NCBI GenBank assembly: GCA_047967505.1
Contig: CM106541.1
Reading direction: 5' to 3' (one strand)
Length of the DNA stretch: 64,000 bases
DNA from: Dipteris shenzhenensis
Taxonomy: Eukaryota > Polypodiophyta > Polypodiopsida > Gleicheniales
Positions 45,347 to 57,240 of the stretch are shown here, piece by piece. Below the pieces are notes generated by a model. It saw nothing but the letters and a program-made list of their open reading frames with translations. It searched no databases and was not told where the DNA came from. The position numbers were made by a program, and so were the translations under genes. Numbering within the stretch: position 1 is the stretch's first letter; every line of letters begins with the position of its first letter.

Positions 45347-45876
45347 ATGTATATGTTGATGCATACATGTATATATTGATGCATACAATTTTGATATATG
45401 GAGAAAATGGACATGAAAACCATCTAAATTGGTTCTTGTCGTTCGATTTGATATATGACATGATCCCATTTGGTTTGTAAGTCCAAAGATATGGGGTCCT
45501 ACTTTTAGGGCCTGGATGCCTAAAATAGGCAGCGCGTTATATTTTAGGCATCCAAGCCCTAAAAGTAGGACCCCGTATCTTTGGACTTGCATATCCAAAT
45601 GGGGTCATGTCATATATCAAATCAAACGGCAAGATCCAATTTAGATGGTTTTCATGTCCATTTTCTCCATCAACTAAAACTATATTCAGCAAATAATGTT
45701 GTTGATCAATTTTTGGCATACCCCCCCAAAATCAAGACCCCCATTGCAAAGAAAGGTAAAGAACACAAGTGCTTGTTGTTATGCTCAAGAGACAACAAAA
45801 TGCATGACATGGGAAACCAATGGGGTCTTACTTTTAATGTTTGTATGTATGTATGTATGTATATATATGCATGTAC

Positions 45877-45926
<50 letters not shown>

Positions 45927-46602
45927 GTATATGTTGATGCATATATGTATATATTGATGTATATGTTGATGCATACAATTTTGATATATGGAGAAATGGA
46001 CATGAAAATCATCTAAATTGGCTCTTGCCGTTTGATTTGATATATGACATGACCCCATTTGGATTTGTAAGTCCAAAGATACGGGGTCCTACTTTTAGGG
46101 CTTGAATGCCTAAAATAGGGAGCGCGTCAACGCGCTGCCTATTTCATGCATTTAGGCCTCAAAAGTAGGACCCCATTGGCAACCCAATGGGGTCCTACTT
46201 TTGAGGCCTAAATGCATGAAATAGGCAGCGCGTTGACGCGCTCCCTATTTTAGGCATTCAGGCCCTAAAAGTAGCACCCCGTATCTTTGGACTTGCATAT
46301 CCGAATGGGGTCATGTCATATATCAAATCGAATGGCAAGCTCCAATTTAGATGGTTTTCATGTCCATTTTCTCCATCAACTAAAACTATATTCATCAAAT
46401 AATGTTGTTTATCAATTTTTGGCATACCCCCCCCAAAATCAAGACCCCCATTGCAAAGAAAGGTAAGGAACACAAGTGCTTGTTCTTATGCTCATGAGAC
46501 AACAAAATGCATGAAATAGGTAACCAACGGGGTCCTAATTTTGCTGTATGTATGTAAGTATGTATATATGTATGTATATACATACATATATATCTATATG
46601 TG

Positions 46603-46657
<55 letters not shown>

Positions 46658-46664
46658 ATGTATG

Positions 46665-46713
<49 letters not shown>

Positions 46714-47267
46714 ATGTATATGTTGATGCATATATGTATATATTGATCTATACAATTTTGATATATGGAGAAAATGGACATGAAAACCATCTAAATTGGT
46801 TCTTGTCGTTCGATTTGATATATAACATGATCCCATTTGGTTTGTAAGTCCAAAGATACGGGGTCCTACTTTTAGGGCTTGGATGCCTAAAATAGGCAGC
46901 GCGTTAACACGGCGCGTTAACACGCTGCCTATTTTAGGCATCCAGGCCCTAAAAGTAGGACCCCGTATCTTTGGACTTGCATATCCAAATGGGGTCATGT
47001 CATATATCAAATCAAACGGCAAGATCCAATTTAGATGGTTTTCATGTCCATTTTCTCCATCAACTAAAACTATATTCATCAAATAATGTTGTTGATCAAT
47101 TTTTGGCATACCCCCCCAAAATCATGACCCCCATTGCAAAGAAAGGTAAAGAACACAAGTGCTTGTTGTTATGCTCAAGAGACAACAAAATGCATGACAT
47201 GGGAAACCAATGGGGTCTTACTTTTGGTGTTTGTATGTATGTATGTATGTATATATATGCATGTACA

Positions 47268-47303
<36 letters not shown>

Positions 47304-47569
47304 TATATATATGTATGTATGTATGTATGTATATGTTGATGCATATTTGTATATATTGATGTATATATTGATGCATACAATTTTGATATATGGAGAAAAT
47401 GGACATGAAAATCATCTAAATTGGCTCTTGCCATTTGATTTGATATATGACATGACCCCATTTGGATTTGTAAGTCCAAAGATACGGGGTCCTACTTTTA
47501 AGGCCTGAATGCCTGAAATAGGCAGCGTGTTAACGCGCTGCCTATTTCATGCATTTAGGCCTCAAAAGT

Positions 47570-47670
47570 AGGACCCCATTGGCAACAAACGCGCTGCCTA
47601 TTTCATGCATTTAGGCCTCAAAAGTAGGACCCCATTGTGTTGCCAATGGGGTCCTACTTTTGAGGCCTAA
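47570..47670. repeat. palindrome centre with partial duplication
   Basis: Around 47590-47640 a segment (cgctgcctatttcatgcatt to accccattg) is duplicated, and the centre reads accccattgtgttgccaatggggt. In contrast the centres at 45540 and 46905 are collapsed, losing about 100-200 bp. Confidence 0.8.
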
Positions 47671-47973
47671 ATGCATGAAATAGGCAGGACGTTAACGCGT
47701 TGCCTATTTTAGGCATTCAGACCCTAAAAGTAGCACCCCGTATCTTTGGACTTGCATATCCGAATGGGTTCATGTCATATATCAAATTGAATGGCAAGAT
47801 CCAATTTAGATGGTTTTCATGTCCATTTTCTCCATCAACTAAAACTATATTCATCAAATAATGTTGTTTATCAATTTTTGGCATACCCCCCCCAAAATCA
47901 AGACCCCCATTTTGCTGTATGTATGTAAGTATGTATATATGTATGTATATACATACATATATATCTATATGTG

Positions 47974-48014
<41 letters not shown>

Positions 48015-48660
48015 ACACACACATGTATGTATGTATGTATGTATGTATCTATATATATATATATATATATATACATACATACATATGTATATATTGATGC
48101 ATATATTGATGCATATCTTGATGTATATATTTATGCATACAGTTTTGATTGATGGAGAAATCAGGCATGAAAACCATCTAAATTGACTCTTGCCGTTCGA
48201 TTTGATATAGGACATGATCCCATTGGGATTTGTAAGTCCAAAGATACGGGGTCCTACTTTTAGGACCTAAATTCCTGAAATAGGTAGCTTGTCAATGTGC
48301 TGCCTATTTCATGCATTTAGGCCTCAAAAGTAGGACCTCATTTGGTCCTACATGGGGTCCTACTTTTGAGGCCTAAATGTATGAAATAGGCAGTGCATTG
48401 GCGCGCTGCCTATTTTAGGCATTCAAGCCCTAAAAGTAAGACCCCATATCTTTGGAATTACAAATCCAAATGGGGTCATGTCATACATCAAATCAAATGG
48501 CAAGAGCCAATTTAGATGTTTTCATGCCCATTTTATCGATTTAATAAAACTATATGCATCAAATAATGTTGTTTATCAATTTTTGGCATACACCCCCAAA
48601 ATCAAAACCCCCATTGGAAAGAAAGGTAAGGAACACAAGTGCTTGTTCTTATGTTCAGGA

Positions 48661-48770
48661 AACATTAAAAAAGAGGCCTAGTAGCCCAAAAATGGCAGCG
48701 CATCAATGCACTATCATTTTTGGGTTGCCAGGTCTCTTTTTTGTTGTCTCACGAGCATACATATGGAGGT
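48661..48770. repeat. small palindrome at the right edge of the array
   Basis: cccaaaaatggcagcgcatc pairs with gcactatcatttttgggttg. Beyond it tttttgttgtctcacgagca is the inverse of the array linker (tgctcatgagacaacaaaa), so the edge folds back on the last unit. Confidence 0.75.
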
Positions 48771-49288
48771 TATTATACAATATAACTAAGAAGTAGTATT
48801 GAAGTAGTTCTACAATTTGGATGCATTAAGAGCATTCATATAGCAAGGAAGAATATAATAATTGAATACATTTTTTTTTCAATACATATTGCTAGTGAGA
48901 CTACCAAAAAGAGGCTCTACCCCTCATGATGTCTCTGGATACAGAATATGAGATTGCTTGAGGCTTGGATTGCAGCTGGAAACATTGCGTGGGCAAAGCC
49001 ACTATATGCCTCAAGTGTTGGAAATTGATATATGGCTCAAGAGCTAGAATGTGCAAATCATGGCCAAAATCAAGACCCCTTAGAGATTCCATGAGGGCTA
49101 TCCTTTTACTACTACACACGTCACCTTTAGTCGAGGGCAGAACCATTCGTCGTCATAGGCAGCAGGTTCATGGGACCCCATCCCATGATCCAAGGCATTA
49201 TTCAAAGACAAAGTATTTCTGACCATTCCCAAATTGAGTTTGCCAATTCCTAATCTGATTGATTTCATTTACTGGACTTGCAATGCTT
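48771..49288. other. no gene seen
   Basis: No gene or clear repeat; open frames at 48901-49222 have no recognisable content. Confidence 0.5.
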
Positions 49289-49403
49289 GCAAAGCCCTTG
49301 CTTAAGCTTGAATGAGCCTCTTGATTTTGGGGGTATAATGGTCAAAAATGGCTTAACACGCCCAAAATCAAGAGGCTCATTCAAGCTTAAGCAAGGGCTT
49401 TGC
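49289..49403. repeat. perfect 43-bp inverted repeat with 29-bp loop
   Basis: Arm 49289-49331 starts gcaaagcccttgcttaagct; arm 49361-49403 is its exact reverse complement, ending agcaagggctttgc. The outer flank (aaaatgacagcgcattaagg) shares the GCGC-TTAA theme of the satellite hairpins. Confidence 0.95.
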
Positions 49404-49599
49404 AGGTCTTGTTTTTGGGTGGCAAAAGCACGAAAAATGACAGCGCATTAAGGTGTTGCCATTCTTATGCTTCCCCCCTCCAAAAACAAGACCCCCAAGC
49501 TATTCATTAGAGACACCAAAATGAGGAGAAGGATGATGTGAGGAGTAGAGGAGCTGGCCAATGAGGGGAGGGACAGTCTTGGAATTGCCAGCAACAAGC

Positions 49600-49690
49600 A
49601 TGATGCAAGGAGGTGAGAAGGCAAAGAAGCAAGGAGGTGAGGAGGTGAGGAAGCAAGGAGGCAAGGAGGCAAGGAGGCAAGAGGCAGTCT
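49600..49690. repeat. purine-rich minisatellite
   Basis: About ten copies of an 8-10 bp unit like caaggaggcaagg on the plus strand. It creates the low-complexity minus-strand frame at 49448-49945, which is not called as a gene. Confidence 0.85.
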
Positions 49691-49699
49691 TGAAGGGCA

Positions 49700-51830
49700 A
49701 CAAGAGGGTGGAGGTGGCCGAAAGAGTAAGCAAGAAAGGGAGGGATGGAGATTGCTTGTAGGAAATGCTTGGATTAATGCTACAAATGCCATTTTTTTGT
49801 GTGTATTTTGCAGCATGAAATGTTTATGGCATTTTTCTTTTAAAAAATACAAAATTGTTGTGATTAATTGCGCTACAAACAACTCAAGCCGTAAAGCACC
49901 ATGGATTAGTACAACAATATACATCACAAAAATGGATGCATACACTCATATACATCACCGATGGATGCATACACTTATACTCACATCAATTTCCAATATT
50001 GTATTAGATGGACCCTTAGCATATATGTGTGCATAGAAGACCATTTCCTACATTGATCCCTGATTTCATAGTTAAATTATTCCCTTTCTCACATTCTAAC
50101 ATGTGAAGATTTAATGTACATGCATTATGGGCACATTATATTGCAGTTTATGACTAACTTTTTTTATGAATGCATGATACTTGTATATGGTCAAGGAAGG
50201 TGTATTATCATTTTTGAATGACAACATTACTCTATGCTCCATTTTATCCTATATTAGAAACTATGATCACTAGATATTACATAAATGTATTGCTCCATTA
50301 TATCCTATACTAAAAACTATTTTGACCCAAATACATAATGCCAATTGAGGTTAGTACTGATGACAAGTGATGAAAACAATCTAATGGTATGAATGAGATC
50401 TTGTAAATTTTGGATATATAATATGGGTACTATGTTGATTGAGCTATTTTTCTAAGGGAATATTTTCAACTTAATTACTAAATACATACTTACAATGGTG
50501 ACCTGATTCCCATCTATATGTATAATCAAGTTTTAATTTGTGTTAAAAAAAAAGCTTTTGCATAAGGTTAAAATTTGAATAGTATTTATATTTGTTTAAG
50601 ACTACCCATTGAGCTGGCTCCTATCCTTATATTGAACATGATAATGTTCATAAAGATTTTATGAATACAAATAGATAGCATTGGCTCTCTTTTTAGTGGT
50701 TGGGAATGAACCCTAAAAGTACCCTAAAATGACTATGTATTCCCTTATTTGTAGCATGGAAGTGATCATGGTAGAGTGGCATAATCCCTATTTTGCTTTT
50801 TTCATAGGTTCTTTTGCTACTCATGGTTGGCGGATACACCACGGCATAGATCCGAATAGATATTTGGTTTTTTGCTTCAACTTGCTTGACTAGACTTTCC
50901 TTGATGATTGTTTGATTGTGCATGATGAGTAGTCACTGGCTTAACTGATGCATTAAGTGAAATGTTTTCCTTAAAGTTTTTCATACTACAAGATACGAGT
51001 TTGCTTATACGGGTGGAAATAAAAGCTTGTTAATGCCTGGTGCATATTTTTCGTTAGATGCAGTAGGATACTAGTTACCGAGTGTCTTTGCCAATTATTT
51101 CACTTGAATCATGCTCCTCTTATGCTTGAGTTTGTGGTCACGTATTGACTTTAACATAATAGTCTATAGGATACTGGATGAGCACTCAACATAGTGGTTA
51201 GATGCATTCATTTCTAGTTCCGATAGAACTATCATTCAGACATTGGTCATAATAGAAATATGGAGGGCTAAAATCCTTTTTTGGCTCCCTAAGTTTTTTA
51301 AAGCATGGTATTGTCCAGATTACATAGGTATTTTCACTAAACAAAATTAATCCTTATGATGAAAATGTGTTTTTTTTCTTTTGACATAGTTAGTTCTGTT
51401 TCCATGTTTTTGGATCGAATGTATGGATGATCTTCTGCAAGCATAAAAGACATGATATGTATATGTAGCACATGATCATGTTTACATATTTTCAGTCATA
51501 TATTCTACATTGTGATCTATCATTATCTTGCTGTGTGGATGTTCAATCTGAGTAGTGTTTGCTTTTTTTATCGCAAATTTTATGTATTGTTGTGTCTCTA
51601 CCTCTCCACAACGACTCAAATTGATAGTATGGGGATGAAAGAGAAGTTAATTGTGAGTTTCAGGCATGCCTTCATTGTTGGAATATGTTTAATTTGCTTA
51701 TGATCACATCAATTGTTCCAATGATATTGAGAGGAATAAGATGCTGGATGAGGTTCTCGCTCGCTTGAAACCTATTTAATCTTGCTCGCTTATTTGGGGC
51801 TGCTCGCTTTTCTTTGCTCGCTTTTTGGTA
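49700..51830. other. no gene seen
   Basis: AT-rich. A short repeat of atacactcatatacatcacc type near 49930-49980. Nothing else supported. Confidence 0.5.
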
Positions 51831-52320
51831 ATCCTCGGTGTGTGCATGTATGATGTGTATCACTTGGGGCCGGATGATAACTTGCTTTGGCCGGTTGGAT
51901 TCATCTCACCTTGAGTAACATGATCAAGGTCGGGTGATGGCTCGCTTCGACCGGCTAGATTCACCTCGCCTCAGCTGAGAGAGAAAAAGAGAGAGAGGGC
52001 AAGCAAGAGAGGAATATGTGTGATGCTTATGTATGCTTGCTTATATGTGTGTGCATGTATGATGTCTATCACTTGGGGCCGGATGATGACTCGCTTTGGT
52101 TGGTTGGATTCATCTCGCCTCAAGTGACGTTCTATTAGGTAGTATCATGATCAAGGCCGGGTGATGGCTCGCTTTGGTCGGCTGGATTCACCTTGCTTTG
52201 GTCTACTATCATATATTCATATATATTGTACATAGATGTCAATAGAGCCGGTTATTGTCCGAATGATAGCTTGCTTTGGCTGGCTGGATTCATCTCGACG
52301 ATGACCTTCCAAATGAGCTC
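51831..52320. repeat. repeat block with ctcgctttggccggctggattcacctcgcc units
   Basis: Five or six degenerate copies of gatggctcgcttcgaccggc tagattcacctcgcc, interleaved with tgtgtgcatgtatgatgt and a GA-rich run. One part matches 38690-38790. Confidence 0.8.
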
Positions 52321-52861
52321 AAGATGGTGATCACACAATGATGATCTAGATCATCTTGGTTCATTGAATCGTGATTGTTGTTATATGTTTTCCTATTTTG
52401 TCTTTAATAGCCTATCCTCCTTCGATAGCTTGATAGGGTTTTTTGGAATAATTATGGCTTACCTACGTTTTGCTTGCACCTCGATCATTTGTATGAGCTG
52501 CGCTATTGCTTGTAGGGTCCATGTTGTAATTATCTGTTACAAATTCATGTTAGCATGTGTGTGTAGATATCAATTTTACTTCTAAAGAAATTGTGTTGCG
52601 CATGCTCTATGTGTTTGTACGTACAATTTGATTTTCGCTTTCATTGTATCATAGCAAAGATTGTTGTGTTGTTTATGGGATTTTTTCACTTTTGTTTTTG
52701 TAATGATTGTTGAGTATTAACATAATGCATTGCGATTGGGCCTAGACGTGTGTACACTTCTATGTTGGTTTTCGTATGTACACATCATCATGGTAGCAGA
52801 ACCTCAGGGGTGCTTACGTAATGATTGTTGTGTGAATTAGATCTATACCTCTGCTTTCCTC

Positions 52862-54184
52862 ATGGAGCCACCCCTTCAAAGAGAGAGAGAGAGACACTTG
52901 GAGAATCAAGTTGCAACACCTTGTCCACCACAGGGTGTGCATTCAACATATAATTACACTGAGTGAGGAGCAAATAAGAGAGATTCCTCATATTAATTCT
53001 AAGTTGTATGAAATGCAACAATGCATACTTGCTCAATTTGAGTGTAGCTGGACGAGGCGCGGAGAGGTGGAGTGGACAGAGGAGAAAGAGGCTGTCCTAA
53101 ACCTCCTAACTAGAGTGTTGGGTGATAGAGTTGTTCAATGGGAAATGGTAAAGCAGTCAAAGCCCTTGATAGATGTAGCAAGGATGAAGCTAGATAGATG
53201 GCCCATAGAATGGAAAGAATCCTGTGCGCTGCCATTCATAGAAAAAACCAAAAGGACAAAGGTGCAGCCCCGGTAGACTATCAAATGTCGCCATGCAATA
53301 TTATACCCAGATTGCTAGTGGTTCCTGAGAAAGAATAGACCTGAGAAGTCAAGACAGTAAGGCACAAATAGATCTATGCATGAAGTTTGCCGACATGTGC
53401 TCTACAACAGTACACTTCCCACTAGTTGCATTGACAATTCTTGAGGAATTGGGCTGGGGAGTGGAAGGAAAAGTTTATCAGATTAAGATAGCGGGTGTTC
53501 TAATTTTCAATCCAACCCTATCTTATGTTGGCAAGAAGTTGAGGCACGATACTGCACATGCACATAAATCATTGAAGACAGGAAACGACCGTAATGCATC
53601 GGATCGTGTGTCGTGCAATTGGTTACACACACGTTAGTGATCTTTGATTAATCAGTCCATACTTAAATACAGGTAGTATTCATGACATGCTCATGAATCT
53701 ACCTTCCATGTATCATGATAATTCAAATTGGGCAAGGCGAGGCAACCCCCATAAGCAACCTCAAAATGTGTGGCATGATACACAGAGTCAAATGCGAGCA
53801 CACCTATTTTGTAAGATCGCTCTTGCCATTTGCATAGCTATTACTAGTGCAATGAAAGCAGTTCAGGAGTTTAGACACACTAATTTGAATGCCCAAAACT
53901 ATGTGTTGGATTTCACACCAGATGGAGAATTTGTGCATGTGGACATTATTGATTGGGGAAGGTGTCTCCACAGAACTGAAAGTAAGCTCGAGCAAGTTCA
54001 GGCGCTAACTATCAGTCTTCTGCTGCGGGATACCCTCAATGCGAGAGTTCACTTTTCTAATAGTAGATGTGCACTAATTTATTCCAAAGCATTATGTGCT
54101 CCTGAAGGATTCAACTTTTATTTTTTGCAATCTAATATCAACATTTGTAATCTTGATGAATGCAATATATGCACCTTTGTCTGA
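52862..54184 (+). pseudogene. decayed kinase-like gene
   Basis: Three open stretches in shifted frames: 52911-53275 (helical, no known domain: MQHLVHHRVCIQHIIT, RVLGDRVVQWEMVKQSKPLI), about 53329-53637 and 53669-54184 after an acceptor-like tacag. The second has a glycine-rich loop LEELGWGVEGKVYQIKIAG. The third has a kinase C-lobe layout: IALAICIAITSAMKAVQEF, then HTNLNAQNYVLDF (HxD-L-x3-N of the catalytic loop, with N for the catalytic D) and VHVDIIDWGR (DFG position as DWG). A protein-kinase or APH-like fold is inferred. The beta3 lysine is not evident and a frameshift lies near 53275, so it is either dead or a pseudokinase. Confidence 0.6.
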
Positions 54185-54224
54185 GATTCGAGTGTCCTGA
54201 TTTTCTTGGCATATTTTTTATTAA

Positions 54225-54270
54225 CACCCATGCACGCACGCATGCATGCATGCATGCACACACACACATT
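54225..54270. repeat. (GCAC)n(ATGC)n(CA)n microsatellite
   Basis: tgcacgcacgcatgcatgcatgcatgcacacacacac just after the kinase-like gene. Confidence 0.9.
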
Positions 54271-55540
54271 ATTTTTTAATTGATACTATATGGCTTATTA
54301 ATCATTTAAATTAATATTTCTCATAGATGCTTATTCATTTATGGATGAATCTATTTAATCATTTAATCAAGTGTTACATATGATTATAGTTTTAAAAGGA
54401 TGTGCACAGTTTTCGAGCAAAAACCTACGATAGCGATAATTTTTGACACCAACCATGCTTGTATATTTCTCAAAGAAATATACAATTCTCTCTTAATTTC
54501 TCATCTATGGAACCATATACTTACTTATTTTTCATTATAACCCTCATTTTAGAGAACATCTATATATGAACAAATAGTGAACACTTTAGAAACTCCTATA
54601 AATACCTCCCTACCATACTCTCTTTTGAAGATTATGGTAATTCAATCAATTTAAAAGAGTTTCCCTAATCCTTATTAATCCCATATTTGAAGCTCTCATA
54701 TAACAATGTATACCATATTCCTTGGATGAGTAGGAAAAAGATATTGGAAACCTCATACTTGAAGCCATTATAATCGATCATAAATTAATCTCTAATACAG
54801 TATCAAATATGGAAAGGCAAGGGAGGGATTTTCAAAATATTCCCAATTCTCCAAACCTAAGTACTTTTAAGGAAATGTGGTCTCTACTACTGAACTCCTT
54901 CTTACCATAATATGAATTAGGGAGAAGTTGTGACTCTCATATATATCTTGAAATTTTTAAATTTTCTCTTTTATAACTGTAAAAAGTGTAATTTTAAGCC
55001 TACCATTGCATAGATCATGAGATTTTGAACATTTTTCCTTTTTACAACTTCTCAATCTAAGCTAAGGAGCAAAAGTTATGACCCCTTCTACGTAGGCTCT
55101 CCAAGGGTATTCCGCCAATGGAATAGGGTTGGGGCAAGCTCTTCGAACCATATTCCTCTAGCAAAATACACTTAGAGGGTCTATTAAAAAGGTATTATAT
55201 ATTTTTCTTAGGTCATCCTGAGGAACTATAAAGAGGATATTTGCTCAAAATTTCATGATCCAACCAATGGTGAAAGGAAAAGAAAGGATTTTTGAAAGTC
55301 GTAAAATAAGTCACCACTTAGACATTATATATGTATATTATATAAAGGTATATTTATATCTATATCTATTTATCAATATTTCATATTTACTTACATATTC
55401 CTTGAAATAATTTGGATTTTTTCGCTCCCCAAAAATGACTTGAGCCTATATATTTTGACCCTCCCACCTTTTATCCGCTCGTTGCTTGGGGATTTTTTCT
55501 CGAAAAATGGAAACCCCTAGTTTTGAAATAGTTAATTGTT
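54271..55540. other. no gene seen
   Basis: Strongly AT-rich with frequent stops in all frames. Confidence 0.5.
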
Positions 55541-56310
55541 TAATTCAATTCCTAAATTGAGTTGGCTTAGATTTGGAACATCATGTAATATATCACTGTG
55601 CTGATTTAGGTCAAACACTAGTTATGTGATTATCCTAAACCAGCATGGTTGAATAACAATATATTTCACCATCCTGGTGGTTGCCTCTCTGAATGAGTTT
55701 TGAAATAATTTAATTGCTTAATTTATGAATTGGAATAGCTTGGACTTAATACGATTGTCCTAAACCAACAACCCCATGTTTGGAACAGTAATATATTTTG
55801 CAAAGGAAGAAACATCAATATATTATTATTGTCTGATTGATGACCAACATGGTGGTTAAAATTGTTGTGTTTACTAGTAGTTAAATATTAGTTAAGTTTA
55901 ATCTTTGGGCTGTCTTGGATCATATACCAGTTAATTTCTGAGCCGGGTTGGGTGGACTTAATTAAACCGGCTCGGTGGTTGGAACATCATGAAAATATCA
56001 CCAAGTCAAACAAGAGTTAAGTGATTGTCCTAAACCAATGTGGTTGAAATCTCTGAGTTGGTTTGGGTCACGCTTGGATTATGATCGTCCAAAACCAACT
56101 TGGTGGTTGGAACATTAATATATAATTAGTTGGTTAATGTGATTCTCATTTAGTTGTTTTTAAATGTTTTATTTTCTCATAGCTTGATTAGTTTAATTAG
56201 TAGTGTAACTGTAGTAAACCATCCCAATCAAAACAACAAGTTGGTATAGGTTAGATACCAGTTATGTGACTGTATTAACCCGATGGTTGAAATCATTTTG
56301 TTTTGTAGTA
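55541..56310. repeat. degenerate tandem repeats, roughly 150-200 bp
   Basis: Recurring phrases: tttggaacatcatgtaatatatcac, tcaaacactagttatgtgattatcctaaacca and gatggttgaaat occur four or five times with variable spacing. Confidence 0.6.
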
Positions 56311-56559
56311 GTAAAAATTCTTTGCTTTCTAGTAGCCTGATTAGACTGTTTTTGCACATACGAGTGTTTGTTTTTATCATAATAGGTTAGAAAACCCTTA
56401 GAAAACATAGCATTTATTTCAACATATTTTTATTTGCCACATGTTGGGTGAGTGTGACATGAAGTTGGGGGTAATAAACTTCACGCACCTCTTCACTTCC
56501 TACTGCTTTTGAACTGACTGCCAAAGATATTTATCATTGAGAATGGGACATTAGAAAGA

Positions 56560-57240
56560 AGCTTTTATGCCAAGATACCACACCATACTTTCCTCCCTCA
56601 GATGAGAATGAAGATGGTAACATCCTAAGTGATGTTGTAATCAAGCATAGGGAGGAGGAAAGGATCAGTAGAGGCCATAATCTCAGCGAGCCGGTCTGTG
56701 CCAAAGAGAAGAGCGATACGTTGTTGAAAGAAGATCTTGCGGCTCAACATGACATGAACTGATATATATTGAGGAGTTTGAAGGGGCTGATTAGGTCGGA
56801 TGGGTGGATTCCGAGGAAACATTGCACCTCCTTCATAGACACCTTTATACTTAGCTCAAAACACTCTACAAACTATCATTAGACACAGAGGCCTATAAAT
56901 TTCAGTAGAGACATGATATCAGAGATTCAAGCACACAAAGAGATGCATCTTGAGATGGGCTTCGCGCTGATATATGTTTCATTGAAAACAGACAGACGGT
57001 TGAAGAGATAGGGACAATTTACTAGAAGGGGTAAAAACTGTCATGAAAATAGAATGTCAAACACAGAGACTCATAACATTTTGCAGCAGTATCTGATTCA
57101 AGATCTAAGTATATAGAGACATGCGTCTTAAAGAGAGCTTCGTGCTGATATAAATTTCATTACAATCGGACTACCGCGGGCAGAAAGTTATGAACAAAAC
57201 ACTAACAGGGGGTCAAACTATCATGAAAACTATCCTCCAC
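56560..57240 (-). repeat. dispersed unknown block, copy 2 (coding-like)
   Basis: The minus strand carries two diverged leader units (about 57230-56910, period about 170 bp, each with tttcattgaaaacagacaga- or gtaatgaaatttatatcagc-type text) and then an open frame at 56822-56625: MFPRNPPIRPNQPLQTPQYI, VHVMLSRKIFFQQRIALLFG, TDRLAEIMASTDPFLLPML. It aligns with the block at 3393-3545 and stays similar past the stop (DVTIFILI against DVYIFVLI). Unknown family. Confidence 0.6.

Larger units (their letters stand above)
42610..48660. repeat. satellite array of nested-hairpin units with microsatellite cores
   Basis: Nine units, anchored on tcaatttttggcata at 42763, 43581, 44314, 45057, 45706, 46412, 47096, 47871 and 48576 (spacing 649-818 bp). 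Each unit has a 120-150 bp linker (ccaaaatcaagacccccatt, ggaacacaagtgcttgttct), a GTAT/AT/GT microsatellite and a hairpin with arms of about 200-230 bp. Each arm contains its own smaller palindrome around GCGCGTTAACGCGC. All long open frames here are shadows of the microsatellites. Confidence 0.95.

Noticed and set aside
42635-48152. Many overlapping open frames reading MYVCMYVCM or IYIYIYI-type peptides
   Set aside because: They are translations of (GTAT)n, (AT)n and (GT)n microsatellites in the satellite array, open on both strands and in several frames.
42610-48660. CRISPR array
   Set aside because: Units of about 700 bp with hairpins and microsatellites in plant DNA; no short repeat-spacer structure.
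49448-49945. 165-codon minus-strand frame rich in Leu, Pro and Ser
   Set aside because: It is created by the purine-rich minisatellite on the other strand and has no domain outside the repeat.
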